In this document: piece by piece, positions 28,459 through 35,126 of the stretch
Position numbering within the stretch: position 1 is the stretch's first letter
Layout of the letters: the number at the start of each line of letters is the position of its first letter
NCBI GenBank assembly: GCA_028284415.1
Contig: JANQRU010000007.1
Span: forward strand, 310,001 to 374,000
Direction: 5' to 3'
DNA length: 64,000 nucleotides
From: Pyrinomonadaceae bacterium
Lineage (GTDB): Bacteria > Acidobacteriota > Blastocatellia > Pyrinomonadales > Pyrinomonadaceae
Notes under the pieces: generated by a model
Databases searched by the model: none
What the model was told of the DNA's origin: nothing
The model's input: only the letters and a program-made list of their open reading frames with translations
Translations under genes and position numbers: made by a program

Positions 28459-30261
28459 ATGGGAGGATACTCATCAAACTCTTACAAAAACGCCCCGAAG
28501 GCAATCTATAAATTCAGTAATTTCTATCTGAATCCAATTGAGCGAAAACTCTTTAGTAACGGGACATATTTGAATTTAACCTCAAAAGCCTTTGACATTT
28601 TGTTAATGCTTGTTGAAAAAAGCGGCGAGATTATCACAAAAGAAGAAATCCTCAATACGATCTGGGAAGACAGCTTTGTTGAAGAAGGAAACCTACCTGT
28701 ACATATTTCTAAACTTAGAAAAAAACTCGGTGCGACGAAATCCGAACCGTTTATCGAAACGGTTGTAAATGTTGGTTACAGATTTGTTTCGAGAGTTTCA
28801 GAAATAAGCGAAGAAGAATGGGAAAATCTCAATTCTGCAAATGACGATCCATTTAAAACGTTTCCAAAGCAAAATAATGAAACACAATCTATCGCAATCC
28901 TCCCACTTATAAATGAAAACGGTAACGATGAAATTGAATATCTCGCTGATGGTTTAACCGAAAGTCTTATAAATAATCTGTCTTATTCGTCGAATCTGAG
29001 GGTTTTATCTAGAAACGCCGTTTTCCAATACAAAAATAAAGAAATAGATATTGTTGAGATAGGTAAAAAATTAAATGTTGACACGGTTTTAACGGGACGT
29101 TTGAGAGTTATAAATAATAATCTGGTAATTGGTGTTGAGCTTACAAGAACATCTGATCGGACACAGCTTTGGGGGACACAATTAAATCAACCGTTTGAAG
29201 ATATTTTTGAAATGCAGGACAAAATAACTTTTGCTATTTCGGAAAAACTCAAAACGCAGATAAATAACACAGCTCAAGATGATACATCGCAAAGATTTAC
29301 CAATAATGCCGAATCTTACAAGCAATATCTCAAAGGCAGATACTTTTTTAATCGTGGTGGAATCGAAGGTTATCAAAAAGCAATCGAACATTTTCAACAA
29401 TCTATCTCGCACGACCCAACCAACATTTTATCTTACACAGGTTTGGCAGATTGCTATCTTTGGCTCTATTTTTATGAGCAAATTTCCTTCGATGATGCCA
29501 AAAGTAAAATTTCGTCCCTTCTAGAAAAAACAGCGAAAATCAATCAGGATTTTTCCGAATTGTATGTCCTCAAAGGCTGCTTGAGAATGTATCTCGAATG
29601 GGATGTCGAAAACGCCGAGAAAAACTTTCGTAAGGCTTTAGTCTTAAATCCAAATAGTGCAAATACGCATTATTATTATGCAAATTTACTCGCAAACTGT
29701 GGACGGTTTTCTGAAGCTCTAGACGGAATAAAGGAGATTATGAAACTTGACCCAATCTCATCTCTGAATAATAAGAACATCGCCAAAATTTTCTATAAAA
29801 TCGGACAATACGAAAACGCAATAATTCAACTGAAAGAAACTTTAGACCTTGAAGAAACCAATTATGAAGCCCTATTGTTGCTTGGAACTAATTTAATTGA
29901 AACAGGCAAATATAAAGAAGCATTGAAAGTTTTGCAAAAAACACTTGATATACAGTTTCATATAGAAACATTTTCAATGATCGGTTACGCCAATGCCCGT
30001 GCAGGAAATGAAATTGAAGCCCGAAAAGTAATTGAAAAAATTCAAAAAGAAGAAAACTCCGCCTACATACCGCCTACATACAAAGGCATAATTTATTCGG
30101 CACTCGGTGAAATTGATAAGACTTTTGAATGTTTAGAAAAAGCCTTTTACAACCGTTACCCAGATATTTTTGCCCTCAAAGTTGATCCAAGATTCAATGA
30201 CATCAAAAATGATTTAAGATTTAATGAGATTTTACGAAAGATCGGTCTGCCGATTGATTGA
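28459..30261 (+). CDS. Winged-helix regulator with FlgO-like and TPR domains
   Basis: A 600-residue regulator of CadC/OmpR-C type, a common acidobacterial architecture. Residues ~10-105 form the winged helix (LNLTSKAFDILLMLVEKSG, then FIETVVNVGYRFVSRV). Residues ~140-270 resemble the FlgO/TolB-like region (SIAILPLINENGNDEIEYLA). From ~280 to the end there are about eight TPR units. It lacks a transmembrane segment, unlike CadC. It likely binds DNA and senses through the TPRs, but the signal is unknown. The start is set by a perfect AGGAGGT at 9-bp spacing. Confidence 0.87.
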   Translation: MGGYSSNSYKNAPKAIYKFSNFYLNPIERKLFSNGTYLNLTSKAFDILLMLVEKSGEIITKEEILNTIWEDSFVEEGNLPVHISKLRKKLGATKSEPFIETVVNVGYRFVSRVSEISEEEWENLNSANDDPFKTFPKQNNETQSIAILPLINENGNDEIEYLADGLTESLINNLSYSSNLRVLSRNAVFQYKNKEIDIVEIGKKLNVDTVLTGRLRVINNNLVIGVELTRTSDRTQLWGTQLNQPFEDIFEMQDKITFAISEKLKTQINNTAQDDTSQRFTNNAESYKQYLKGRYFFNRGGIEGYQKAIEHFQQSISHDPTNILSYTGLADCYLWLYFYEQISFDDAKSKISSLLEKTAKINQDFSELYVLKGCLRMYLEWDVENAEKNFRKALVLNPNSANTHYYYANLLANCGRFSEALDGIKEIMKLDPISSLNNKNIAKIFYKIGQYENAIIQLKETLDLEETNYEALLLLGTNLIETGKYKEALKVLQKTLDIQFHIETFSMIGYANARAGNEIEARKVIEKIQKEENSAYIPPTYKGIIYSALGEIDKTFECLEKAFYNRYPDIFALKVDPRFNDIKNDLRFNEILRKIGLPID

Positions 30262-30263
30262 TT

Positions 30264-30698
30264 TTATTTAGGTGTTGGCACGTTTTCACTTTTATAACCG
30301 CCATCATTTGGTAATTCTGATTCATAATTGCAGGCTGCAACTGCCGGATAGTCTTCTGACCAAGCATAATTTAGCAATTTTGTAACCAAATTTATTGCGT
30401 TTTTCTTACCTAAAGTTCGATTCGGATTGATCAACAATTTGTAACGGTAAAATAAAAAACCATCTTCGGGGCTTTTTTTGTTTGTGCAATGATAATTTTC
30501 GTTTTTTGAAATGAGTACATCACCTTCGTGAATATGAACTGAGTCAGATTCAACGTCGGATGCGTTAATGAGAGTCGCTATATTTTGTAGGAATGTGCTT
30601 ATATCGGCGTCAGCATCAATATAGAGATTACATTCATAGTCTTCTCTAAATATCTCAAACATTGTGCTTATTTCATTAAATTCTTTTTCCCCGTACAT
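30264..30698 (-). CDS. Conserved-looking protein of unknown function
   Basis: A 144-residue protein with no recognised family. It is acidic in the first half (CNLYIDADADISTFLQN) and has basic patches near the end. It has no signal peptide or membrane segment. It is convergent with the winged-helix regulator (3 bp apart) and separated from the exported peptide gene by a strong hairpin. Function is not assignable. Confidence 0.55.
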   Translation of the reverse strand: MYGEKEFNEISTMFEIFREDYECNLYIDADADISTFLQNIATLINASDVESDSVHIHEGDVLISKNENYHCTNKKSPEDGFLFYRYKLLINPNRTLGKKNAINLVTKLLNYAWSEDYPAVAACNYESELPNDGGYKSENVPTPK

Positions 30699-30716
30699 CT
30701 ATTCTTAAACGACTAA

Positions 30717-30745
30717 AATAGCTTCGTTTATTCAACGAAGCTATT
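30717..30745 (-). terminator. Strong hairpin terminator after the exported peptide gene
   Basis: A 12-bp perfect stem (AATAGCTTCGTT at 30717-30728 with 30734-30745) and a 5-nt loop. On the minus strand it lies 53 nt after the peptide's stop codon and is followed by TTTTAG. The hairpin could act in both directions. Confidence 0.7.
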
Positions 30746-30797
30746 CCAGTTTTTGCGGGAGTTTGGTCCTACCCAGGGTTAGGACAATCTCGATTTC

Positions 30798-31022
30798 TTA
30801 GTCAGACATCATCATCCCGCAAAGAATTCCGCTTTCTGTAACTCCAATTGTTGAAAGTACATCATCAATAGTAGTTGTGATTACATCACTTTCTTCACAA
30901 GGATTAGTTGCTTGTGCTGCTGATTCTTTACTTACTAAAATTCCTGCGTTTGCTGCGATTGTTGTTAAAATAATGATTCCTGTTAATGTTGTTGCTCTTG
31001 CGATTTGTTTTAAGTTTTTCAT
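30798..31022 (-). CDS. Small exported peptide (74 residues)
   Basis: The start at 31022 is preferred to an in-frame start 120 bp upstream because a strong ribosome site (GAGAGGAGAGAG) directly precedes it and the chain then opens with a signal peptide (TLTGIIILTTIAANA). The mature part is about 50 residues with two cysteines (PCEESDV and GILCGMMMSD). No family is recognised. It is isolated, with a 20-bp near-palindrome (30766-30785) and a terminator downstream. A secreted signalling or antagonistic peptide is possible; nothing else supports that. Confidence 0.55.
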   Translation of the reverse strand: MKNLKQIARATTLTGIIILTTIAANAGILVSKESAAQATNPCEESDVITTTIDDVLSTIGVTESGILCGMMMSD

Positions 31023-31455
31023 TTTCTCTCTCCTCTCTTTAGTTTGAATTTCCATGTTGTTCTTGCCCTTTATTATTACAACCGCCGTGCCAAAACTTTT
31101 TTGGGTATTCGGACACCTGCTAAAACACTGAAAACATTGCATTTAACTATGTCCAAAACTATACAATCAAATTTGTGTATAAATTGAACATATTGGTAAC
31201 AACTTATCTAAGCTAAAAAATTGAAACCGCGTTAAACCATTGATAAATATACACTTAGCAAAAACCTGCTAGTGTTACGCAAGTAATCAGTGGATACAAA
31301 GTAACCAACAGTTTGGCTTTGCACAACAATTAAATAAAAGGGGTTTATTAATATGCAGACAGGAAAATTTATGTGCAGGAATAGCAATAAGTGTGCAGAT
31401 GGTCGTTTTGCACAAAAATTGATTTTTATTATGTTTAGATTTATTCTTTCGCAAT
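31023..31455. other. Left flank and left end of the transposon-like element
   Basis: 433 bp without a supported gene. It holds the 9-bp direct repeat (31306-31314), the left terminal inverted repeat (31315-31330) and three TGTGCA/TGCACA cores (31372, 31392, 31409). An in-frame stretch starting at 31353 overlaps the next gene in another frame and is taken as a shadow. Confidence 0.6.
31306..31322 (+). repeat. 17-bp direct repeat, left copy (contains a 9-bp target duplication)
   Basis: CAACAGTTTGGCTTTGC here matches 34775-34791 exactly. The first nine bases, CAACAGTTT, fit a target-site duplication flanking the element. The last eight (GGCTTTGC) are the start of the left inverted repeat here and part of the native target at the right. 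Confidence 0.7.
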
Positions 31456-31725
31456 ATGAAATTTACGTCCGAGTTAGCCCATCGGATTTCAGAAGAATTA
31501 TCAAAGCGAAAACCAATGGGCAAATGTCAGTTTTGTGGAAAAAGTCAATGGATTCTATCGGATGGCTTTGTAATTTTCCCAGTAACACACGAATTTCCAA
31601 GCACTTCAATAGTAATTGGCGGTGGTGGAATGCCAACTGTGGCACTAGTTTGTGCTCATTGTGGGAACACAGCATTTATAAATTTAATACAGCTAGGGCT
31701 CAAAGAGTTTTTGGATACACAATAA
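31456..31725 (+). CDS. Small zinc-ribbon protein (89 residues)
   Basis: Two CxxC pairs (CQFCGKSQWILSDG near residue 24 and CAHCGNTAFINL near residue 65) make a zinc ribbon around a glycine-rich middle (IVIGGGGMP). This matches a family of short conserved proteins of unknown function. No clear ribosome site is seen. The membrane-protein gene starts 4 bp after its stop. It is the first cargo gene at the left end of the element. Confidence 0.7.
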   Translation: MKFTSELAHRISEELSKRKPMGKCQFCGKSQWILSDGFVIFPVTHEFPSTSIVIGGGGMPTVALVCAHCGNTAFINLIQLGLKEFLDTQ

Positions 31726-31729
31726 AGAA

Positions 31730-32131
31730 ATGGATTCTGATAACAATAGTTCAACAATTATTCAACGTGAATCTGCACAAGTTCCTGTTACAGTCAAAGT
31801 GGAGCACGGGAGAGTTACGATGAAAGTGTTGTCAGAAGAGCAGATAGAAGCGTTATCAAGAAGTAACTCCACGAATTTAACGTTTTTCACATTAACTGTT
31901 GGTATTGAGGTGACTTTGTTAGTTTCAATATTGTCAGATAGCATACAAGATTTTTATACACCTTATTTTTGGATAGCATTTTTTTGTGTGCTAATTTTAA
32001 TGTTGTATTTCTTAACAAGGTCTATCTTGGATTTTGTTGAAACTTCTAAGACAAAAAAATCAATAAAATCTGAAAGCAAATCTATTGAGGTAGCATCTCC
32101 ACTCTTACCAGTTACAACAGACAAGGAATAA
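31730..32131 (+). CDS. Small two-pass membrane protein of the element
   Basis: A 133-residue protein with two hydrophobic helices (FFTLTVGIEVTLLVSIL at ~51-67 and IAFFCVLILMLYFLT at ~82-96) and hydrophilic termini. The N-terminal QVPVTVKVEHGRVTMKVLS is a charged segment. No family is recognised. It sits 4 bp behind the zinc-ribbon gene and converges on the transposase with 8 bp between stops. Confidence 0.6.
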   Translation: MDSDNNSSTIIQRESAQVPVTVKVEHGRVTMKVLSEEQIEALSRSNSTNLTFFTLTVGIEVTLLVSILSDSIQDFYTPYFWIAFFCVLILMLYFLTRSILDFVETSKTKKSIKSESKSIEVASPLLPVTTDKE

Positions 32132-32139
32132 CAATAGTT

Positions 32140-33342
32140 TCACTCCATAATAAAATCCAAATCAATATCAAACTCATAGACTGCTTTTACAACGCAACAT
32201 AGATTATGACAAAGCACTTTTATTAGTAGTTCATTTATCTGTGCCTTTTCAGTTTTACTTTTTAATCTCTCTCCAAACTTTTGTTTAATCATAAAGAATG
32301 TTGTTTCAACATTGCTTCTCTTATGATAGAACTCTTTGAATTTATCATTATGCATCTTAAAGAAGTAATACATATTTTCCCAAAGTTTATCCTTAGTTTG
32401 ATGGTTTGGTCTTGAGTTTCCTTTAAAAGGAATAAAAGCCACTCCACCTTTATTTTCTACTATCCTTAAATTCTCTGCGGATAAATATGCTTTGTCCGCA
32501 CTTACTTCTGCAATGTCAAAATGTTTTGAAGTATCTTCAATCAATGGCTTAAATTGGTTGTAATCGTGCGAAGTTCCTTCGGTTATTTCTACGCTTGTTA
32601 CAATATTAGTAGTAACTCCACAAATCAGATGACATTTAAGCCAGTCTTTCTTTTGAATGGCGTGTGGATTGGAAAACTTTTGATGCATCCAAGTTGACCG
32701 TGTTCCTTTGGAAAAGCCGGAAGCATCGACAGCAAAATCGGATTCAATTGCTTTTAATGGTAATGCACTTTTTGTAATCATATCTTTTAGAACAAAGTGC
32801 ATATCTTCCAATTCTAAATAGTTGTAAAGTGAATTAAAATGCGGAACTTTCTCAATCAAACCATCTAGTTTGGCTTTTCTTAAGTCTGTTTGAAACCGTC
32901 TTGCTGAAATACCTGTGTAAGTTTTATAAACAACTGCAAAGACCATATCCTTAAAAGAAATGCGGTTTCTTCCTGCACCCTTTTTGCGTGGAATATCTTC
33001 TATTTTCTGACATAACAAATATAGAAATTCTAAAAATCTTGCTTTCTCATTTATTTGTGCTTCGTTATAAGTTTCCCAATTCTGAGGGTAAGTTTTGCGT
33101 TTCTTTTTGGGTTCGGGTGGAAGTTCGTGTTTTCTAGCTAGACGTTCAGTCAAAAACATTGTGTCATTCTCCTTGCTATCCACAGGCGAATTTTGGCACA
33201 ATAAATCTTCGACGACAGGGTGCTTGCTCACTCTGTGGTTAAATAGGCACGGTTGGTTGTTACCGCAACTAATCGTGCTTTTATTTTCCTTAATTTTTGT
33301 TGCACACATAATATCATAATTCAAGTGTGAAATCAACCTCAA
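32140..33342 (-). CDS. DDE transposase (IS4/IS5-superfamily type)
   Basis: A 400-residue transposase. Its N-terminus has Cys/His-rich segments (CATKIKENKSTISC) that could bind zinc. The catalytic core shows three conserved acidic blocks: DFAVDASGFSKG (first Asp), SADKAYLSAENL (second Asp) and YHKRSNVETTFFMIKQKFG, which carries the YREK signature with the Glu. These belong to the RNase H-like fold that cuts and joins DNA ends. The frame is intact, so the element may be active. It is in the element's centre, read towards its left end. Confidence 0.85.
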   Translation of the reverse strand: MRLISHLNYDIMCATKIKENKSTISCGNNQPCLFNHRVSKHPVVEDLLCQNSPVDSKENDTMFLTERLARKHELPPEPKKKRKTYPQNWETYNEAQINEKARFLEFLYLLCQKIEDIPRKKGAGRNRISFKDMVFAVVYKTYTGISARRFQTDLRKAKLDGLIEKVPHFNSLYNYLELEDMHFVLKDMITKSALPLKAIESDFAVDASGFSKGTRSTWMHQKFSNPHAIQKKDWLKCHLICGVTTNIVTSVEITEGTSHDYNQFKPLIEDTSKHFDIAEVSADKAYLSAENLRIVENKGGVAFIPFKGNSRPNHQTKDKLWENMYYFFKMHNDKFKEFYHKRSNVETTFFMIKQKFGERLKSKTEKAQINELLIKVLCHNLCCVVKAVYEFDIDLDFIME

Positions 33343-33395
33343 ATAGTTGAAATTAAAGAAGTTAGCAAAAATAATTGGCTTGTATATTTTACTTC

Positions 33396-33677
33396 TTACG
33401 CATTGTCTTTTTTAGATTGTGGGGCTTTTTTAGGATTGACTTTTGCGGCATCTACGGTAAGACTTGTTTCAACTTCAGTTTTAACAATCCCAAACTCTTG
33501 GATTGGCACAATCGCGGCAGGCAATTGAGTGTTTGGAGAATTATCAGTATTAACATTAGCTGCTGTTAATCCAAACCTAACTTGCAACATCCAAATTCCT
33601 TCGTGAATACCTTGATATTTAATTAATGCTTCGACCACTTCTTTATGGTCAAATGCAAACTGACCTGCTTTTCCCAT
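33396..33677 (-). CDS. Conserved small protein of unknown function (93 residues)
   Basis: The first 65 residues (FDHKEVVEALIKYQGIHEGI, then LPAAIVPIQEFGIVK) match a pattern seen in short conserved proteins often near toxin-antitoxin or phage genes; no function is known. The tail is lysine-rich. It starts 3 bp after hicB on the same strand and so is probably the third gene of the hicAB unit. Confidence 0.65.
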   Translation of the reverse strand: MGKAGQFAFDHKEVVEALIKYQGIHEGIWMLQVRFGLTAANVNTDNSPNTQLPAAIVPIQEFGIVKTEVETSLTVDAAKVNPKKAPQSKKDNA

Positions 33678-33680
33678 AAT

Positions 33681-34208
33681 TTATGTTTTGGCTAATAATA
33701 GTTCTTTATTTTCTGACACAGGCGTTATCTCAATTTCGTTCTGCACTCCTGTTTCCGCAGTTGCTAACAAATTCTTTTCTGAAAATATAAATCTTACTGG
33801 AAGTTGTGTCTTAATAATACTATTCAGTCTTGAAAATATTTCATTTATAAAAGTGTGCGTTCCGACTCTTTCCGAAATCGCACTAACTATGAATGTATTT
33901 AAACTAACGCCGTCTTGTTCTGCCAAAACAGCCGCCCGTTTATGTAGATTCTTTGGCATTCTGAGCAAAAACTTCCCGCTCATATCATAACTTGAAAGAG
34001 GTTCAGGAACTTTTTTGCCTTTTTCAATTGTTGCCTCAAGCCAACTTTCTGCTACATCGGCTAAATTTTCTAAGGCTTCTTCTGGTGTTTCCCCATATGA
34101 AAAACAACCATCGAACTCTAAAATTTCTGCTAAATATCCCCCATCTTCATCTTGGGTTAAAACTTTAGCATAAGACTGTTGGAGATATTCATTTACTTTA
34201 TCCATCAT
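33681..34208 (-). CDS. hicB: HicB-type antitoxin with ribbon-helix-helix region
   Basis: A 175-residue antitoxin candidate. Residues ~10-60 form the partial RNase-H-like HicB fold (GGYLAEILEFDGCFSYGETPEEALENL), which blocks the toxin. Residues ~80-110 (FLLRMPKNLHKRAAVLAEQD) are a ribbon-helix-helix DNA-binding domain, usually for operon autoregulation. The remaining tail is of unknown role and makes it longer than typical HicB. The start at 34208 lies 11 bp inside the hicA end; an ORF start at 34232 lacks a ribosome site. Translational coupling to hicA is likely. Confidence 0.82.
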   Translation of the reverse strand: MMDKVNEYLQQSYAKVLTQDEDGGYLAEILEFDGCFSYGETPEEALENLADVAESWLEATIEKGKKVPEPLSSYDMSGKFLLRMPKNLHKRAAVLAEQDGVSLNTFIVSAISERVGTHTFINEIFSRLNSIIKTQLPVRFIFSEKNLLATAETGVQNEIEITPVSENKELLLAKT

Positions 34209-34569
34209 ATTGTCGTCTGTGGTCAACATCATTTTTTTGGTTTAATAGAAAATTTCGCTCTTCTTCTAGTTTCTCTCTTTCCCAAAAAACATCATCATAC
34301 AAAGTTGAAATGATTTTTTTCGCTAACCCTTTTCCAAACGCTTTGGTATGATGTGGGATAGGGAGTTCAGGGGCATTAGGGTTTAAACTTTCAAAAATCC
34401 GATGCTTGCTTCTTGATTTTCTTTCAGTCCTACCTAACTTGGTTGCTAAGCCTGCTAAATCCTTAAACCGTAAATTACCAAGTTTTTGTTCAGCTTTTGC
34501 AAGTTTTCTTTCAATTCTATCGAGTTTTACTAACTCGCGTTCAATTTCTTCAAGCCGTTCTTCAGACAT
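34198..34569 (-). CDS. hicA: HicA-type toxin with N-terminal coiled coil
   Basis: A 123-residue mRNA interferase candidate. The HicA core lies at ~35-95: FKDLAGLATKLGR, then SKHRIFE with the conserved His, and LPIPHHTKAFGKGLAKKI. Before it is an unusual ~35-residue helix (EERLEEIERELVKLDRIER) with heptad pattern, and a charged tail follows. Typical HicA is about 60-80 residues, so both extensions are atypical. The gene precedes hicB, the usual order for this family. Confidence 0.78.
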   Translation of the reverse strand: MSEERLEEIERELVKLDRIERKLAKAEQKLGNLRFKDLAGLATKLGRTERKSRSKHRIFESLNPNAPELPIPHHTKAFGKGLAKKIISTLYDDVFWEREKLEEERNFLLNQKNDVDHRRQYDG

Positions 34570-34679
34570 AGTGATATTATATGCAATATCACGCCTTCTA
34601 TTATACTAACAAAGTTATATGCAATATGGAAGATGGATAATGAGTTTTTCACATTATATCACGAACTTATTGTGCTTTA

Positions 34680-34769
34680 ATTTTTGTGCAGACTACTTTA
34701 TTTTTGTGCAAGTAAAATAATAATTGTGCAACAGGCTAGTAATAATGGGCAGATTTCTATTTTTGTGCA
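34680..34769 (+). repeat. Subterminal ATTTTTGTGCA iterons
   Basis: Three exact copies of ATTTTTGTGCA (34680-34690, 34700-34710, 34759-34769) and a shorter ATTGTGCA (34723-34730). The reverse form TGCACAAAAAT appears once at the other end (31409-31419), giving opposite orientation at the two ends, as expected of transposase-binding subterminal repeats. Confidence 0.75.
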
Positions 34770-34783
34770 AAGCTCAACAGTTT

Positions 34784-34899
34784 GGCTTTGCCTAAAAACA
34801 CTATTTCACTTAAAAAGGTAAGTTTTCACCCAAAAACTCACCTAATCATTCAATAACAATTTGATTCATACATTAACGACGCAGTTTTTAGGTAAAGCC
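34784..34899. repeat. Nested palindromic block at the right junction
   Basis: A 16-bp outer inverted repeat (GGCTTTGCCTAAAAAC at 34784-34799; 34884-34899 complementary except one base) encloses an inner hairpin (34816-34826 with 34833-34843, 10 of 11 paired). It overlaps the 17-bp direct repeat. It may be part of the native target site, an RNA fold or a recombination site. Confidence 0.55.
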
Positions 34900-35126
34900 A
34901 TTAGGGATTTATTGAAGAACTTTGTTGAAATTGTTGCGAAAAGTGATTTTTTTGGTAGGAACAAGTTAATTTGAGGTTACAAAAATAAGAAAAAACTAGA
35001 TTTTTCCTTATTCATAGTGGTAAAATTTAATTTGAGATTAATCTCCTACCACGCATCTATAAATTAAAACTTAATCTCAGTACAGCTACAGAGTATCTAC
35101 CAAGAAACTTATTTGTTTCTTTCCTT

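Larger units (their letters stand above)
31315..34774. mobile_element. Transposon-like element with hicAB and small cargo genes
   Basis: A 3,460-bp unit bounded by 16-bp imperfect inverted repeats: GGCTTTGCACAACAAT at 31315-31330 and, on the opposite strand, AGCTTTGCACAAAAAT at 34759-34774 (14 of 16 identical). Nine-bp direct repeats CAACAGTTT flank it. Subterminal TGTGCA repeats cluster at both ends. Inside are a DDE transposase, a hicA/hicB pair, a 93-residue protein, a zinc-ribbon protein and a small membrane protein. The boundaries are read directly; the idea that the transposase moves the whole unit is inference. Confidence 0.65.
34570..35126. other. Intergenic region (557 bp) with iterons and a palindromic block
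   Basis: It contains the TGTGCA iterons (34680-34769), the right inverted repeat and direct repeat (34759-34791) and a structured block (34784-34899). The rest, to 35126, is AT-rich with no coding frame. A promoter for the GGDEF/EAL gene presumably lies here but no clear boxes were found. Confidence 0.55.

Noticed and set aside
31353..31823. 156-codon open frame at the left end of the element
   Set aside because: It overlaps the zinc-ribbon gene, whose two CxxC pairs show the real frame, and the start of the membrane-protein gene.
34773..34899. Integron attC-like site (GCTCAAC beside a palindrome)
   Set aside because: The matching GTTGAGC-type right core is missing and there is no integron integrase in the window; inverted ends and target duplications explain the junction better.
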